Assembly: GCA_947044365.1 (NCBI GenBank)
Contig: OX345636.1
Coordinates: 31,144,466 to 31,208,465 of the forward strand
Origin: Petrosia ficiformis
Taxonomy: Eukaryota > Porifera > Demospongiae > Haplosclerida > Petrosiidae
DNA: 64,000 bases
Reading direction: 5' to 3'
Positions 25,496 through 37,594 of the stretch are shown here, piece after piece; within the stretch, counting starts at the first letter, position 1; each line of letters starts with the position of its first letter. The notes beneath the pieces were generated by a model. It was given only the letters and a program-made list of their open reading frames with translations, did not search any database and was not told the origin of the DNA. The position numbers and the translations under genes are program-made.

Positions 25496-25594
25496 CTTGG
25501 ACAGACAGCTCTACACCATGCAGCTGTATCAGGACATAAAGACATAGTGGCTCTCCTTATCCATTCAGGAGCCACAATTGATGTTACAGATAAT
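25496..25594 (+). CDS. Ankyrin-repeat exon
   Basis: 99 nt, phase 0 at both ends, after a TTCTGTAG acceptor and before GTAAGT. The peptide begins LGQTALHHAAVSGHKDIV and ends in LLIHSGATIDVTDN, a canonical ankyrin repeat (TALHHAA, GATIDVTD). Confidence 0.9.
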
Positions 25595-26839
25595 GTAAGT
25601 TTATTTGTTTTAATTAATTATGAGAGTTTGTTGCTTTTTTGTACGAGTACAGGTACACAGGAAGAGTTCTGTATAATTATTTTGGTATATTTTAAACCTT
25701 TTGTGTCCATGTAAACTTTAGTTTTGATACTTGACCATTGCAAACTTGACATGAAACCAATATATATAATAATACATTAGTATTCATACTTTTACACTTT
25801 TGATACAATATAGAATATGTAGATTAACAGGTTTAGTTTTGTAATTGTAACACCAACTAAAGCATATCAATACTTTGTTTGAGATACCATTGTGATTGAG
25901 ACAGCCCCACTTTAAAATATCTTAATATTGTTTAGAACACATCTAAAACTTACTTGATCATGTTGACGAAGAACATGTTTAGATTTCATTTTAATTTAAT
26001 TTTATAGTTTGACAATTTTGTAACATACCATACCATAATGCCGTGTATGCAACATGAGTTACATATTATTTTGTATCATGTTAGCACTAAACATCAAAGA
26101 GTCGACAATGTCATTATACAATATCTGGTATAACCAAAACAACCACAGTGCCACATCTCAGATGCTGGCACTAACCGCAGTGCCTTTAAGACAAATATTT
26201 GTCGAAGCACTTCTTAGGACTAATTCAAATGCAGTTTTCTCCTTCTTTTGACTGCAACTGGGGCAAACTAAATTATCCCTTTGCATGTTAGCACCAGCTA
26301 CACCCACAATATTTGGTTTCACACCAAGAGAAATATCTCAGCTAATCACGAGATTGCATGGAGTCACTGATTCCCAAATTACGAACCCTCATTAACTGGA
26401 GGAAATCCTCCTTTAAAATTCCTCCCATTCTCGATTTATGGCAAAGGGCAGCCAAAAAAATTATTATAGCCATCTCCATGGGTTTATACCTGACACCAAT
26501 TACAACAATCGGAGTGCTTCTTAATGCTAGGAATACACTACAAACTATTATATCACTGTCAGCTATGTACATGTGATAATAGATCATCATAAAGTATAAT
26601 TATACACACACACCTTTAACTGATGCTTCTGCATGGTATAATTATACCTGACGTTTTCAACCTCTTCCTAGAATATAATGTCAGAACATGTTGTATGACA
26701 ATAGATCAGAATAAAATAACTAGTCAAATTCATGTCCGTATGTTATTAATAATTATAATCATTAATTATTATTATAACCTTTATGTAGTTATTGCTTCAT
26801 CAATATTTATTATTATGTTTATTCTGTTGTATTTTATAG

Positions 26840-26938
26840 CATGGTGATACAATTATTCATGCAGCTGCTCATAGTGGTAAAGCTGAAGTTCTGAAGTATC
26901 TTGTTGATGAAGGAGGAGACATCACTGTAGTTAATAAT
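26840..26938 (+). CDS. Ankyrin-repeat exon
   Basis: 99 nt after TTTTATAG and before GTCAGT, phase 0. Peptide HGDTIIHAAAHSGKAEV then LKYLVDEGGDITVVNN. It is one full 33-residue repeat. Confidence 0.88.
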
Positions 26939-27543
26939 GTCAGTAACAATATTAATATACATACATATTGTACACCTATGAATTGATAATTCATAAGCCC
27001 ATTGCTCATCTGTACAAAGTGGGAAGAAATTCAATTGTTGATATTTTAAGTGTGAAACTTCATTTGATAAAGCTCAGAACAGTTGTTCTTGTGAGAAGTC
27101 TGGTGACTGTTGTTGCTACAGATATAAGATAATAGTTAAAAGAGCTTGACAATTTAAGATTAACAATGGTTGAGAAGTAAAAAAATTATTGAATCTTATA
27201 ATAATAATTAATATTAACTAGATTTCCTGGATTAAATTTATATAACTGTTTTATATCACTGGTAAAAATTATGATTAAAGAAACCAGGTGTGTACAATTA
27301 TTGTAGTAAGGAAAACATTGTTCAAAAATGGAATTGAATTGTAACAATAGTTCTGTACTAATTTTAACATAACATTATTAATGTCGTGATAAATTAATAA
27401 ATAACAATAATAAGAAAAATGCTGAATTGAAAAGAAAAAAGTAAATAAATAAATAATAATATAAAAATAAATATAGCATAATTGCTTTATATAGTTTAAA
27501 CTGAATGAGAATGTTTATTTATGTTCTTCATTGTTTTACACAG

Positions 27544-27651
27544 AATGGCCAAACTCTCCTCCATAAAGCCGCAACACCTCTTTTGATCAATAGGACAGCT
27601 GCACTTCAGTTTTTAATCGAGCTTGATGTAAATCTTACAGCACTTGATAAG
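27544..27651 (+). CDS. Ankyrin-repeat exon, 36 residues
   Basis: 108 nt after TTACACAG and before GTTAAT, phase 0. Peptide NGQTLLHKAATPLLINRTAA then LQFLIELDVNLTALDK. It is three residues longer than the consensus between the two helices. Confidence 0.85.
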
Positions 27652-28360
27652 GTTAATAATTATCACCTTTGTACATTTCATATAATGCTGTGAATATTCA
27701 TATACATTTTACATGTCATTATGCAGTTATTTTACATACTCAGTAAGTGATAATAAATGATTATAGTTATATCATTTAATGACTGTATTGTCAACTGATT
27801 TATCTAATGTTTAACTTGTATCCCTCATTTAATTCATGTATATTTTTTATTGTATTTCTATAATCCTGATTATAGCCTTCCTGTCCATCTTTTATATAAA
27901 GTGCATTGGGTTTAGTTTTCATGTGGTTCCTTTTAGCAAATGATAATTTTTGTTACAATTACATAATAATTATATACACCCAGGATATTATCATATTTAT
28001 TGTTTTTACCATGGTTCCACTTTAGTGTCCATTAATGTTAATAATTGTTATTTTTTCAATATTATGACATTAGTATGTTATTTTTAATTGAAGTAGTTTA
28101 AATATGAGAAAATTGAAAAATGTATTTTCTCATGTACCCTTATGCTTTTTATAATGTTTACAATATAATATAACTAAATCATTTTCTTGCATATGTGTGG
28201 TTACATAATTTTTTATCTGTCATTGACCTATGAATATATCAACTGATATTGTATGTTTTATTAGTCAACTGAATTTGACTAATTAAGTATTTCATATACA
28301 TCTCTCTTATCTTCAATAGTAAATTTAGCTATTATAATTTCATTACATATTTGTACACAG

Positions 28361-28441
28361 GATCAAAACACTCCACTAGACCTTGCAGAAAAGGAACCTG
28401 ACATGTATAAACAACAAATCCGTATTTTGAAGGAAGCTTTG
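28361..28441 (+). CDS. Last partial ankyrin repeat exon
   Basis: 81 nt after TACACAG and before GTGAGA. DQNTPLDLAEKEPDMYKQQI is the usual capping repeat (TPLDLA), followed by RILKEAL. It ends the solenoid and leads into a charged linker. Confidence 0.82.
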
Positions 28442-28577
28442 GTGAGATACTTGCAATTACTCTTACCTGACTTGTAAATCACTGTATAATGTTTTTTATT
28501 AGTGAACTGTAATTACATGCATCTGTCAATTTTGGAATTATTTTATAATAATAATGCTTTTCTTGTTATATATGCAG

Positions 28578-28629
28578 ACAAAGAAAGGATTATCTTTCCA
28601 ATCAAAACAGAACAAACCAGAAGATCAAG
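28578..28629 (+). CDS. Linker exon of ankyrin/GTPase gene
   Basis: 52 nt between TATGCAG and GTATGG, phase 0 to 1, encoding TKKGLSFQSKQNKPEDQ. Charged and probably unstructured. Its phase matches the next exon. Confidence 0.7.
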
Positions 28630-28861
28630 GTATGGAATATTTCTATTATTATAGTATCATAGAACACACTAGTACTCTGTACAATGTGATGCATGGCCAT
28701 AAAAAATGGCCAAATAATTAACTGAAATATAGTATGGGCCCAGAATTACCTTTCAGATAATAGTATGAATTGTTTAATTCATGTGTTATCATTATTGAAT
28801 TTTTAAACACAAAATTATGATCATGTTGATACATAGTTCCCATTATAATCACATTGTACAT

Positions 28862-29103
28862 CAGTGTTCTCGTTAGGCCTTTTTGTGGTGGTGTTGCATC
28901 ACCAATATTACTGTCTGCACCACCAACAGAGGTTCAAATTTTAATTTTGCACCACTAAGCATTGTTATACTTAATTACCGTGTAACCACATGATATTATT
29001 ACCCAACCAACAAACCACATTGTAAACTCAACTTTGTATATTTCTTTATTAATTTAAAAGGTGGGTGGCACCACCAAATATGAAAATCCTGGCTAGAACA
29101 CTG
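28862..29103. mobile_element. hAT-like MITE in an intron
   Basis: Ends CAGTGTTCT and AGAACACTG with a perfect 8-bp duplication, TTGTACAT, at 28854-28861 and 29104-29111. 242 bp, no coding sequence, inside the intron between 28629 and 29382. Confidence 0.85.
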
Positions 29104-29381
29104 TTGTACATATTTCAGTGCTATATTAATATTAGGAATATCACATACTATTTCATATCTGCAGTAATTGTAATTGGACTAATAGGAATTGTATTTGGAT
29201 ATAATTATGATCTTAAAAATCACAAATTATTTTAGAAATGTGCAAGATTCCTATGTACTTCATCCAAACGTTGCACATTTTTAAAGAGTCTTGTGATGTT
29301 TCAAATCAGAAAAACATGTTTTCTGGTGTTTATTTTCCATTAATGTTGAAGTAGACAAGATATTAATATATATTACTACAG

Positions 29382-29426
29382 ATGACAGTGGAGATGAATC
29401 TAAGGAACGAACCGAAGCAGTAAAAG
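29382..29426 (+). CDS. Acidic linker exon
   Basis: 45 nt after ACTACAG and before GTAATT, phase 1 to 1. Encodes DDSGDESKERTEAVK with the base carried over from the preceding exon. Confidence 0.65.
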
Positions 29427-29805
29427 GTAATTGGCTGATATTAGTAGTCATTTTTATTTCATTGTGTAATTATTTATACTTGTTATGTGTCCAAATGCAA
29501 TTTGAAATAAAGAGTTGTTTATAAAGCTGGTATGTTTGAATCCTTGACTATTTATGCAATGAAGAAATTGAAAATGTCGTACACATTGTGGAAATGTTTT
29601 AACTGATTTTCCAGTAGACATGCTGTTACATGCATTTTCACTATGATAATTATAATTATAATTATGTTGATTGTTGCATAGTAATTATAACAATCATGAA
29701 CAAACTCTTTTACTAAATAAACTTAGTTATTTTGGTATGAATTGTACTAAAATTAATTGTCAAATAGCATGGAAAACTGTCCTTTCCCCTTTCTTTTTTT
29801 TTCAG

Positions 29806-29850
29806 CTATGAACTCTAGTGACACCAAGAAACAAGACGAAACACAGCAAG
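29806..29850 (+). CDS. Polar linker exon
   Basis: 45 nt after a strong polypyrimidine tract and TTCAG, before GTATAC, phase 1 to 1. Encodes AMNSSDTKKQDETQQ. It joins in phase to the GTPase exon. Confidence 0.68.
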
Positions 29851-30575
29851 GTATACTGACTAATGTTAAATTGTTCAATTTCTTCATCATAATTATTATA
29901 GTTGTAACAAGTATTTAGATTTCATATGAAATATGCCATGAAAATCTCCTCATTATAATATGGGAATTTGTTCAATATGCATATTTGGGAATTTTGTAGT
30001 AGTCATCTTATATTTTGAATTTACTATTGTAAACGTAAGGCTCATGTATAGTTAGCTTCATGTAACTAAGCATCTGAGGAAAATGTGTTAGAATTTGTGA
30101 ACTTCTGCAAGTGTTTCTGTATATCCAACATAATTTATTAGATCATGAGAATTTCACCATAATAATTTGATTACAGACAATAGGAAAACTTTCTAACTCA
30201 GTCCTTATATTTCTGCTAGAATGAACAATCATTCTGGTATTTGTGTCTATCAAATGGGAAGGATATAATATACCTATAAAGTGTGATTACAAAATCCTGC
30301 TGCTGCGCACAATTCAGAATGTTTAGTAATCCATCAATTAATTGAAAATCCTTGTATTCTTGTCACATGTCCTATCGCAGTTTCCTCAGATGTGTCATAA
30401 ATATGCCAATAATCAGTGAGACTATTTCTCTGTATAAGTAGTATCATAATATTATCTCAATAATTTTATTTGTGAATGGCTATAGTACTAATAATTATAT
30501 GCATTATGTATATCCTCATTTTATGTACTGAGAGTAGCAGAATAAATAACTTTTTATTTCCCATTTTCTTTACAG

Positions 30576-31744
30576 AATTTGTACAAATACTAGAAAAAGC
30601 GAGAAAGGAAGGTTTCGTGTCCATTAAATGGACAAATTTTACAATGTTCGGAGCATCTGGTGTCGGGAAAACTTCCTTGTTAAATCTCCTATTACGAAAA
30701 AAACCCGTACTTGATCACCACAGCACTACTGTTGTCAAATCTCCTGCCGTATGTTTAGTGAGTAAAGTTGGAGAAAATAATGATGAGGATGAGGGTACGT
30801 CTTCATCTGATGAAAGCCAGGAGAGCGGTGACACCGCAGTGACTGAATTCGGAAGGAATATTATCATTGCTGATGGGAATTGCTACTGGGTGTCTGCAGA
30901 TGCAGAGGAATTGAAGATCAAATTCCTCCAGGCCTTAAAGCATGGTGTTCGAAGTCGAATTAATGAAGCTGTAGACATACCACAATTGATGGAAGACCGA
31001 CTCCACTTAAAGGAAAGCATTACTGACATAGAATCAGTTAAACCTTCACCTCTTACATCCCTTTCCACACCAATGACTAAACCAAAACACTCTATTTTTA
31101 CTTACGACGAATTTCTCGAATTGCTGTCTAAGGTAGAAAAGTCTGATGAGTTGTACAATGCTCATATGATGTATGGTCTTGACTCAGGAGGCCAGGCTGC
31201 TTTCCTTGATATCGCTCCAGCTTTATTGCGTTATAATTCTCTCAACATGATTGTCCTAAGGCTTGACGAAAAGCTTGATGACAAAGCAAATTTCTTTTTT
31301 TCCGTACGTGGTAGAAGAGTTGGTAAAGGTGAGAAAAGGCAGATGAGTACTCTGCAGCTGACGAAAGGCTTTATTCGATTGAAATCTCAGCTTCGTCCTC
31401 CTATTTTGCAAGGGATTGAGAAAGTTCAACAGCAGGGAAAGCCACATTTTATAGTAGTTGGTACTTGTTATGATAAGTATGAAATGCTTCAACAAGGTAA
31501 CCAGCTTGAAGAGAGCCTTGACCAAAAAAATGATCGTTTTCGTAGTGAGCTTGAAAGGTATGAAAATCTTCGAATTGATTACATTGATCACAAAGATGTA
31601 ATCTTTCCTATTGACACAACAAGTAGAAAAAAGCATGAACGCCATATTGCAAAACGGATCCGTCAGATTACTAGCCAGTCTTACATTACAGCTGAAGTTC
31701 CAGCACGATGGTTCTTCTTCCAATTAGAGCTCATGTTAATATAA
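30576..31744 (+). CDS. Roc-like GTPase exon of an ankyrin-repeat protein
   Basis: The exon starts after TTTACAG; the phase-1 base from the previous exon gives EFVQILEKARKEGF. An upstream in-frame Met at 30476 is intronic hydrophobic sequence and is not chosen. The P-loop is GASGVGKTSLLN at 30650-30685. The G3-type motif is GLDSGGQAAF at 31178-31207, and IVVGTCYDKYE near 31448-31480 sits where the Ras-like NKxD would be. An insert rich in Ser, Asp and Glu separates P-loop and G3. DSGGQ and a degenerate fourth motif are typical of Roc/MFHAS-like GTPases. The end, PARWFFFQLELM, looks like the first helix of a COR domain, cut by a TAA at 31742-31744. Either the gene is truncated or a donor near 31736 (CTCATGTTAAT) leads to an exon I cannot find. 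Probably a signalling or innate-immune-type switch protein; function is inferred. Confidence 0.85.
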
Positions 31745-32556
31745 TTATACTAGCTAAAAACCTAGCATTGGTCTAGTATTAAATCTTTGGAGTGGCTAGT
31801 ATTTGAACCGCATATGTATCACTGAGTGACTGACATGTACAAAGAATGCATACATATACACCTAGCATGTATGACTAGTATTAAAAAAAAAACATTAATT
31901 TATGCACTGAAGTTCAAATACGATCAACAAATTTCCATAATACAAATCTATTGACTGGTATGAACGGTATGACTTACTATATATCTGTTTAAAATTGCAT
32001 GAAATTCTTCCTGCACTCCCCATTGATTCGTCTTGAACATTTCAAGCTCAAAAAAGCAAACTCACAAGTATTTGCACACCTGCACTTGTAGATAAAACAC
32101 TGATAGGAGCGGAGAAATAATTGTGCGTTAAAAGCACATAGAATGCACTCAGATATTTATCATTTCACAAACTGTCAAAACAAAAGCAATTATAATTCAA
32201 TTTTTATTTGCATTTGATATTTGCAAGTGCTATTAGCGGTACTATCTGTACTATTTGATATCAAATACAAATAAATATATTACAACATCTCTTATGATTC
32301 ATAATTCTTTGTTAAGCATTATAAACTTTGACAGTAAGTAAAAATATATATAGGCAAATAGAATATAGAGCTCAAGATGCAAAATCTGGCTACAAACAGT
32401 TTAATGTTATTGTTGCTTTAGGTATGGTACTTAAGTCTTGGATTTACTTGTATGGATATTGTATCAATGAAGCATTAATATTAAAATTATGATGTCCTTA
32501 TAATTAACAAATAGATAAATTATATCCTATCAATTAGACTACTAAATTACTGAACT
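31745..32556. other. No gene recognised downstream of the GTPase exon
   Basis: AT-rich sequence without a convincing COR-domain exon. Confidence 0.4.
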
Positions 32557-33219
32557 CAGTGGCAGATCCAGGGGGGGGGGGGGGGGGGGGGGTTGAGGGG
32601 GTTACAACCCCCCCTTTTGGCTCCAGCTCAGAACAAAATTTATGAAAACTATATAAGAAGTATGCATAGATCAAAGGAAAATGTTGTAGAAAGGTGGAAT
32701 GTTCTTTGGTGTGGGAAGAAACAAGAACTTGATTCTGGTGAATCTGGTCATTCTGATACTTCTCTACCAGATAATTTACTCCAAGCTCTTGGCACCTGTG
32801 ATAAGGATTCCTTTCCAAATATTCACTGCCTATTAGTAATTGCATGTACTCTGCCTATTTCTAGTGCTGAGGCTGAAAGGTCATTTTCTCTTCTAAGGAG
32901 AGTTAAAACTTATATGAGATCTACTATGAGCGAGGAGTGTTTGTCGGATCTTTCTGTTATTGCCATGCATTATGGTGAATGGGTATAGGCAGATGAAGTT
33001 TGTCAAGCATTTGTTCAAGCACATCCAAGAAGACTTTTTGACTCTTCATTGTTTCAATAATAATTTCAATTCATAACCAAATTAAAATGCCATACCCATG
33101 ATAATATACATATATATATGTATGTTATCATGGATATGGCTTGTGACACTGCATGTGTATGTAAGCATTAAACGTAGAACTACAACCCCCCCTATTAAAT
33201 ATTTCTGGATCTGCCCCTG
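32557..33219 (+). mobile_element. hAT element remnant, internally deleted
   Basis: Ends CAGTGGCAGATCCAGG and GGATCTGCCCCTG form imperfect inverted repeats of the kind seen in hAT elements; GAACT lies on both outer sides as a partial target duplication. A 22-base G tract (32571-32592) follows the left end. Only the 3' part of a transposase remains inside. Confidence 0.75.
32593..32988 (+). pseudogene. hAT transposase C-terminal dimerisation region
   Basis: The frame from about 32618 to 32988 ends with LPISSAEAERSFSLLRRVK and STMSEECLSDLSVIAMHY, the conserved C-terminal dimerisation block of hAT transposases. The BED finger and catalytic core are absent. There is no start codon of its own upstream of the G tract, so it is a fragment. 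Confidence 0.85.
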
Positions 33220-34276
33220 GAACTACTCCATGTTTTTTTGTCTCTACTGCGAGTCAGGTGATATATAGATGAAGAACAGATGGGTGAAGAAGAGAAAGCA
33301 TGAGATGAATTGTCCATATTGGAGTGAAGATGATTTTGCACTCATCTACCTATTTGAAAAGACACTTAAGGTATTTTATTGGATATGTATTATGGATTTC
33401 TTGTTTCATCTACTCCACTGTACTTAGGGGTGAGGTTGAGTTATGTATATAAAATACTTAGTTAATATATCGTACTTCCGCTGGAACTATAGAATTGTAG
33501 GAACAATAGCCATTTAATAGTGACAGGGTGTAATTGATCCTTCTAAAAGAGACAAAATTAATATTGAAGTGCTTTAAGCCAATAGAGCATATTAGACCAA
33601 TTTGATGTTCATGAACCATAGGGTCTAGGTAAGTTAGGGTGCATGTAGTAAACCTCTTTCTTCTCACATTATTTCCTGAGGTTATTAATAATATTCTTTT
33701 GACCCACACCATTGATACATGTATTTATCATAATTCAATATTTGTTTTCTGTTTTGGATGGATAATATCTGTTCCTGTGTATATAGACTGTCCTAACTAA
33801 GAGAAACTTTAAAATTATTTTGTGTTATGTAATTCAGTTTCAGTAATTGCTGTATGTGTTAAATACTTAATGGTTTTACACCTTCATAGCCTCATTATTG
33901 TTCATGTTATGAGTAGACTTACCTTTGTTCTGTTACTGGCCCCAGAACCCCACCTCACATGTATTCTAATTTTTTGTGTGAAATAGTCAGTCATGTTCAT
34001 GTTGTCATAACAAATTTTATTTTTAAAAGCTGTTTACACTTATTAACCAATTTTTCTCATAACACAGCCTAATACATTTGCTTTAAATTGGTATAAAAAT
34101 GGAAGCTAAACACTGAGCAAATTCAAAGTTATAAACGCTTGCAAATGCTAAGTGTGGGTGATGTCACTGATTATTTAAATTCTCGCCTTAAATGTGCCTC
34201 ATAACATTTCTGCAATTGGATGTAGCCCATATGTACTCATCAATTCAGTGACCGAAGTAAGTGACTCGTGGTGGTA
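33220..34276. repeat. Interspersed repeat sequence related to 53840-54480
   Basis: Blocks near 33545-33640 and 34000-34160 resemble 53840-53960 and 54290-54480 in the same order, for example TACTTTAAGCCA-like and TTTTTAAAAGCTGTT segments and GCTAAGTGTGGGTGATGT. They appear to be two decayed copies of one non-coding element. No gene is seen. Confidence 0.5.
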
Positions 34277-34281
34277 ACATG
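34195..34281. repeat. 87-bp direct repeat, left copy
   Basis: Matches 36812-36897 with about ten differences (TAACATTTCTGCAATT, GATGTAGCCCAT). The pair brackets the LTR element and a TGCC-rich tract. Confidence 0.75.
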
Positions 34282-36682
34282 TGTGATATCTTCCGACTCC
34301 AGAACATTGGCTCAATAAACAATAGTCATAAACATTAGTCATGTTCATATTTTATTGTAATTGTGTAGCCACTATGGTTTAGTCATTGTATTTCTAGACA
34401 ATATGATTTTTAAGTGTGTATATAAATTCATTTTGTTTTTATAATGATCAGTGCTAGTTGCTGCTAAGATATATATATATATATATATATACCCTAACTC
34501 TCTGGGACTGTAAAATATTCTGGTGACGAGGATAAACTCGGTGTAAACTAATGGCAGTTTTTACATTTGGTGCTATTGGTGAATTTGACTCATCAATAGA
34601 TGACTGGAACTCGTATACTGAACGTCTGGAGCAGTACTTGATGGCGAATCAGGTAGGATCCCCGGAGAAGAAACATGCTGTTCTCCTCAGCTCTGTTGGA
34701 GTCTCTGCCTAATAAACTGATAAGAAATCTCACTTCACCTCATCTTCCTAGCTCATGAACTTACAAAGAAATTATAGATTTGGTTTGAGACCACTTTAAC
34801 CCAAAGCCCTCAGTCATAGTCCAGAGACTAAAGTTTCACACTAGGACACGTCTACCTTGTGAATTTGGAGACAAATTGAATGAGATGCTGCAGGATCGGT
34901 TATAACGTCTGTGGAATAAATGATTCTCGGATACAAAGACGTCTACTTTCTGAACCTGATTTTAACTCTTAAGGCTTTCGAGCTGGCTCAAGCATTAGAA
35001 ACAGTTGATAAAGACGCTGGGAAGGTGATGACTTCCAGCCACATACATGTCCAGCCCATGCACCCAAGTTTATTGTGAACTCTCATTTAGCCACAAATTG
35101 TAGATTTATGGACGCTATCTGTCATTTCTGCAAAAAGTGAGGACACATTGCTAAAGTTTGTCGAATTAAAAGAAACAGTGTTCATAGTACTACCCTCAGA
35201 TCTAGAAGATCTCCTTATAATGCTCACTTGTAAGAAGATGCTGACACAAAGACTGTACCAGCCCCTCCAGTAAATATGGAAGAATCTCCATATTCTCTTT
35301 TTAATCTAGGAAGCACCCAAGTTCTCCTCCTTGGTGGAAGTGTTCTCGATCATCATAAGTCATTCTACATATTTATCTCTTTGGTCTATTCCTCCTCCTA
35401 TGCAGGTGACAAACGTTGACTTGAAAACATCTTCTGGTGAGAAGATTGATGTCCTTGGAAGTATCACTCCAAAAGTGTCGTACAATGGCCAATTCTGGGA
35501 GGGACTTACCTTTGTTAGTTGTTGGAGATGGACCTTCACTGTTTGGTTGTAACTGGCTAGAACACATTAAGCTGAACAGGAAGGAGATACGTTTGCTGCA
35601 CTCAAAACCTTTAAATTACAGTCTCTATTCGAAAGTTATGCAGATGTATTCAAACTTGAACTGGGTACTTTCAAAGATATCAAGGTTGATTTACACTTAA
35701 AGCCTGATGTCACACCAAGGTTTTACAAGGGAACATCTTTGCCCTTCGATTTTAAGAGAAAAGATTGAACAAGAACTAGATCGCCTCACCTCTGAAGTAT
35801 TCAGAGTTGGATAAAGAGGCCCGGTAAAGACAACAGTAATGCAGATGCCCTATCGAGGTGCCACATTTGTCAGTCTCTAAGAAACAGTCCTCCACAAGCC
35901 CCCATCCCCTCTTGGCAGTGGCCATTACAACCCTGGTCTCGCATTCATGAGGATTATGCAGGACCATTTATGGGTCATTATTTTCTCGTGATTATTGATG
36001 CTCACAGTAAATGGGTAGATGTACACATGACAACATTGCCTACATCAAAGGTCACTATTGAGAAACTGTGCAACACTTTTGCCACCTTAGGTCTACCTAA
36101 AGTACTAATATCAGACAATGGACCTGCATTTATTAGTGATGAATTTCAGGCATTCCTGTCTCAATGGTATTATACATCAATGAATATCACCATACCAATC
36201 GGCTTCAAATAGACTGGCAGAAAGAACTGTCCAGACATTATGGAAAAACTTCTAAGAAATTTTCAACCAGATAATCCCATCTACTGTAGAGATTTCTCAT
36301 GAACTAAACCCACTTGGGTTCCTATTAAATGGACCATATGACCTCTTTCCATTTGTGCGAGCAGCCTTCACCCTCTCCTAATGATAAACAAATGTGTCCA
36401 CACATCAGGAGATCTACTTGTAATCGAATTATAAACCACCTGATAGGTATGAACTTTCATGGTGAGGGAGCAAAATGTGATATCTTTCCGACTCCAGAAC
36501 ATTGGCTCCATAAACATTAGTCATGTTCATATTTTATTGTAATCGTGTATCCACTATTATTTAGTCATTGTATTTCCAGACAATATGATTTTTAAGTGTG
36601 TATATAAATTCATTCTGTTTTCATAATGATCAGTTCTAGTTGCTACTAAGATATACATATACCCTAACTCTCTGGGACTGTA
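34282..36682 (+). mobile_element. Ty3-type LTR retrotransposon, internally deleted
   Basis: 5' LTR 34282-34512 and 3' LTR 36476-36682 share most bases (start TGTGATATC, end TCTGGGACTGTA); the 5' copy has a longer AT run at 34469-34490. A perfect 5-bp duplication, ACATG, flanks it (34277-34281 and 36683-36687). TGGTGACGAGGAT just inside the 5' LTR is the likely primer-binding region. Only 1.96 kb separates the LTRs, far shorter than a full element. Confidence 0.87.
34551..36470 (+). pseudogene. gag-pol remnant of the LTR element
   Basis: Order of fragments: gag start (MAVFTFGAIGEFDSSIDDWN from 34551), a CCHC-like stretch near 35115-35170, a protease-end region with LPLLVVGDGPSLFGCNWLEH near 35510, and the start of RT with ELGTFKDIKVDLHLKPDVTP near 35660. 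RT and RNase H are then missing except NSNADALSR near 35830. Integrase follows with HEDYAGPFMGHYFLVIIDAH and SDNGPAFISDEF (35950-36140). Multiple stops and frame changes are present. The jump from RT start to RNase H end is a deletion. Confidence 0.8.
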
Positions 36683-36685
36683 ACA

Positions 36686-36811
36686 TGTCTGCCTGACTCC
36701 TATTCTGTCTTTCTGCATGTTTGTCCGTCTACCTGCCTGCGAGCCTTACTCCCTGTCTGACTTCTTGCCTGCTCACTGCCTGCCTGCCTGTCTGCTTGCA
36801 CGCCTGCCTGC
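36686..36811. repeat. TGCC/TGTC-rich simple repeat
   Basis: Degenerate tetranucleotide tract with CTGCCTGCCTG blocks, starting immediately after the LTR target duplication and ending at the second 87-bp repeat copy. Confidence 0.75.
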
Positions 36812-36897
36812 CTCGTAACATTTCTGCAATTAGATGTAGCCCATACATACTCATCAATTCTGTGACCAAAGTAAGTGACTGATGGTGGTCACATGTA
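36812..36897. repeat. 87-bp direct repeat, right copy
   Basis: Partner of 34195-34281; see that entry. Confidence 0.75.
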
Positions 36898-36970
36898 GAC
36901 CCTTATTCAAAGGCCTGATTTCTTTCATCTGTGGAAACTTGTAGTAGCTTAGCTAGGTTAGCTTCATTGT

Positions 36971-37060
36971 TTATCCTGCTACTAGGATATCATCAGTGTA
37001 TACATGATTTCTTCCATCAAATTTTCCATAGTCGTCTGGAAATTCCTTGGCCGAATTAAC

Positions 37061-37110
<50 letters not shown>

Positions 37111-37594
37111 ATATTAAACATCTAAATAGCAATTTTTGGGTGTTGATAACTACATATTTATTAACACTTTCACCTAGCTCACTTTGTTTGTACACTTGGC
37201 TGAGATCAACTATACTGTATGTTGTGATTTGTGAAAGTCTTTCCACGAACAAGTGCTGCAATTTTTCAAGATTTGTCAATTTTAAGTTTAAATTACAATA
37301 TATCCTAACAGTTGACTTGTGAGGAAATTGTAGTGGTTCAGGTAATATTTTTAAGATGTCCTCAAATTGCAGGTTTACGTGCATGTTGAAGCCAAATATA
37401 TTAGGATCTTTTCCTGTGACTACCAGTAGTGGCAATTGCTCTTCTTGGGATATGTACTTCTCCTCTACTTCCATGCTGCTCATATTGTCTTGTGCTGGAC
37501 CTGTATATCGTATATTATGTGCATAAGATAACTGTGGACAGTATTTGAGAGGAATACAATATTTGTAGGTGAGTGTATCACTATAATTCATCAT
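36971..37594 (-). pseudogene. Ty3-type pol fragment, rearranged
   Basis: An open minus frame joining pieces of pol. EEQLPLLVVTGKDPNIFGFN matches the protease end. SIVDLSQVYKQSELGE and NKYVVINT match the RT palm around the first catalytic Asp. VYTDDILVAG is the YxDD box. About 40 residues expected between the last two are replaced by an (AT)n microsatellite at 37067-37100 read as Ile-Tyr repeats, so the frame is open by chance across a deletion. Confidence 0.75.

Noticed and set aside
30476..30575. Start of the GTPase ORF at the Met at 30476
   Set aside because: The stretch is hydrophobic intron read-through ending in a polypyrimidine-AG acceptor, and the linker exon at 29806-29850 joins in phase at 30576.
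31256..31723. 155-residue minus-strand ORF
   Set aside because: It is the shadow of the GTPase exon, which has clear motifs on the plus strand.
32534..32845. Minus-strand ORF with a polyproline run
   Set aside because: It reads the complement of the G22 tract and of a hAT transposase coding region.
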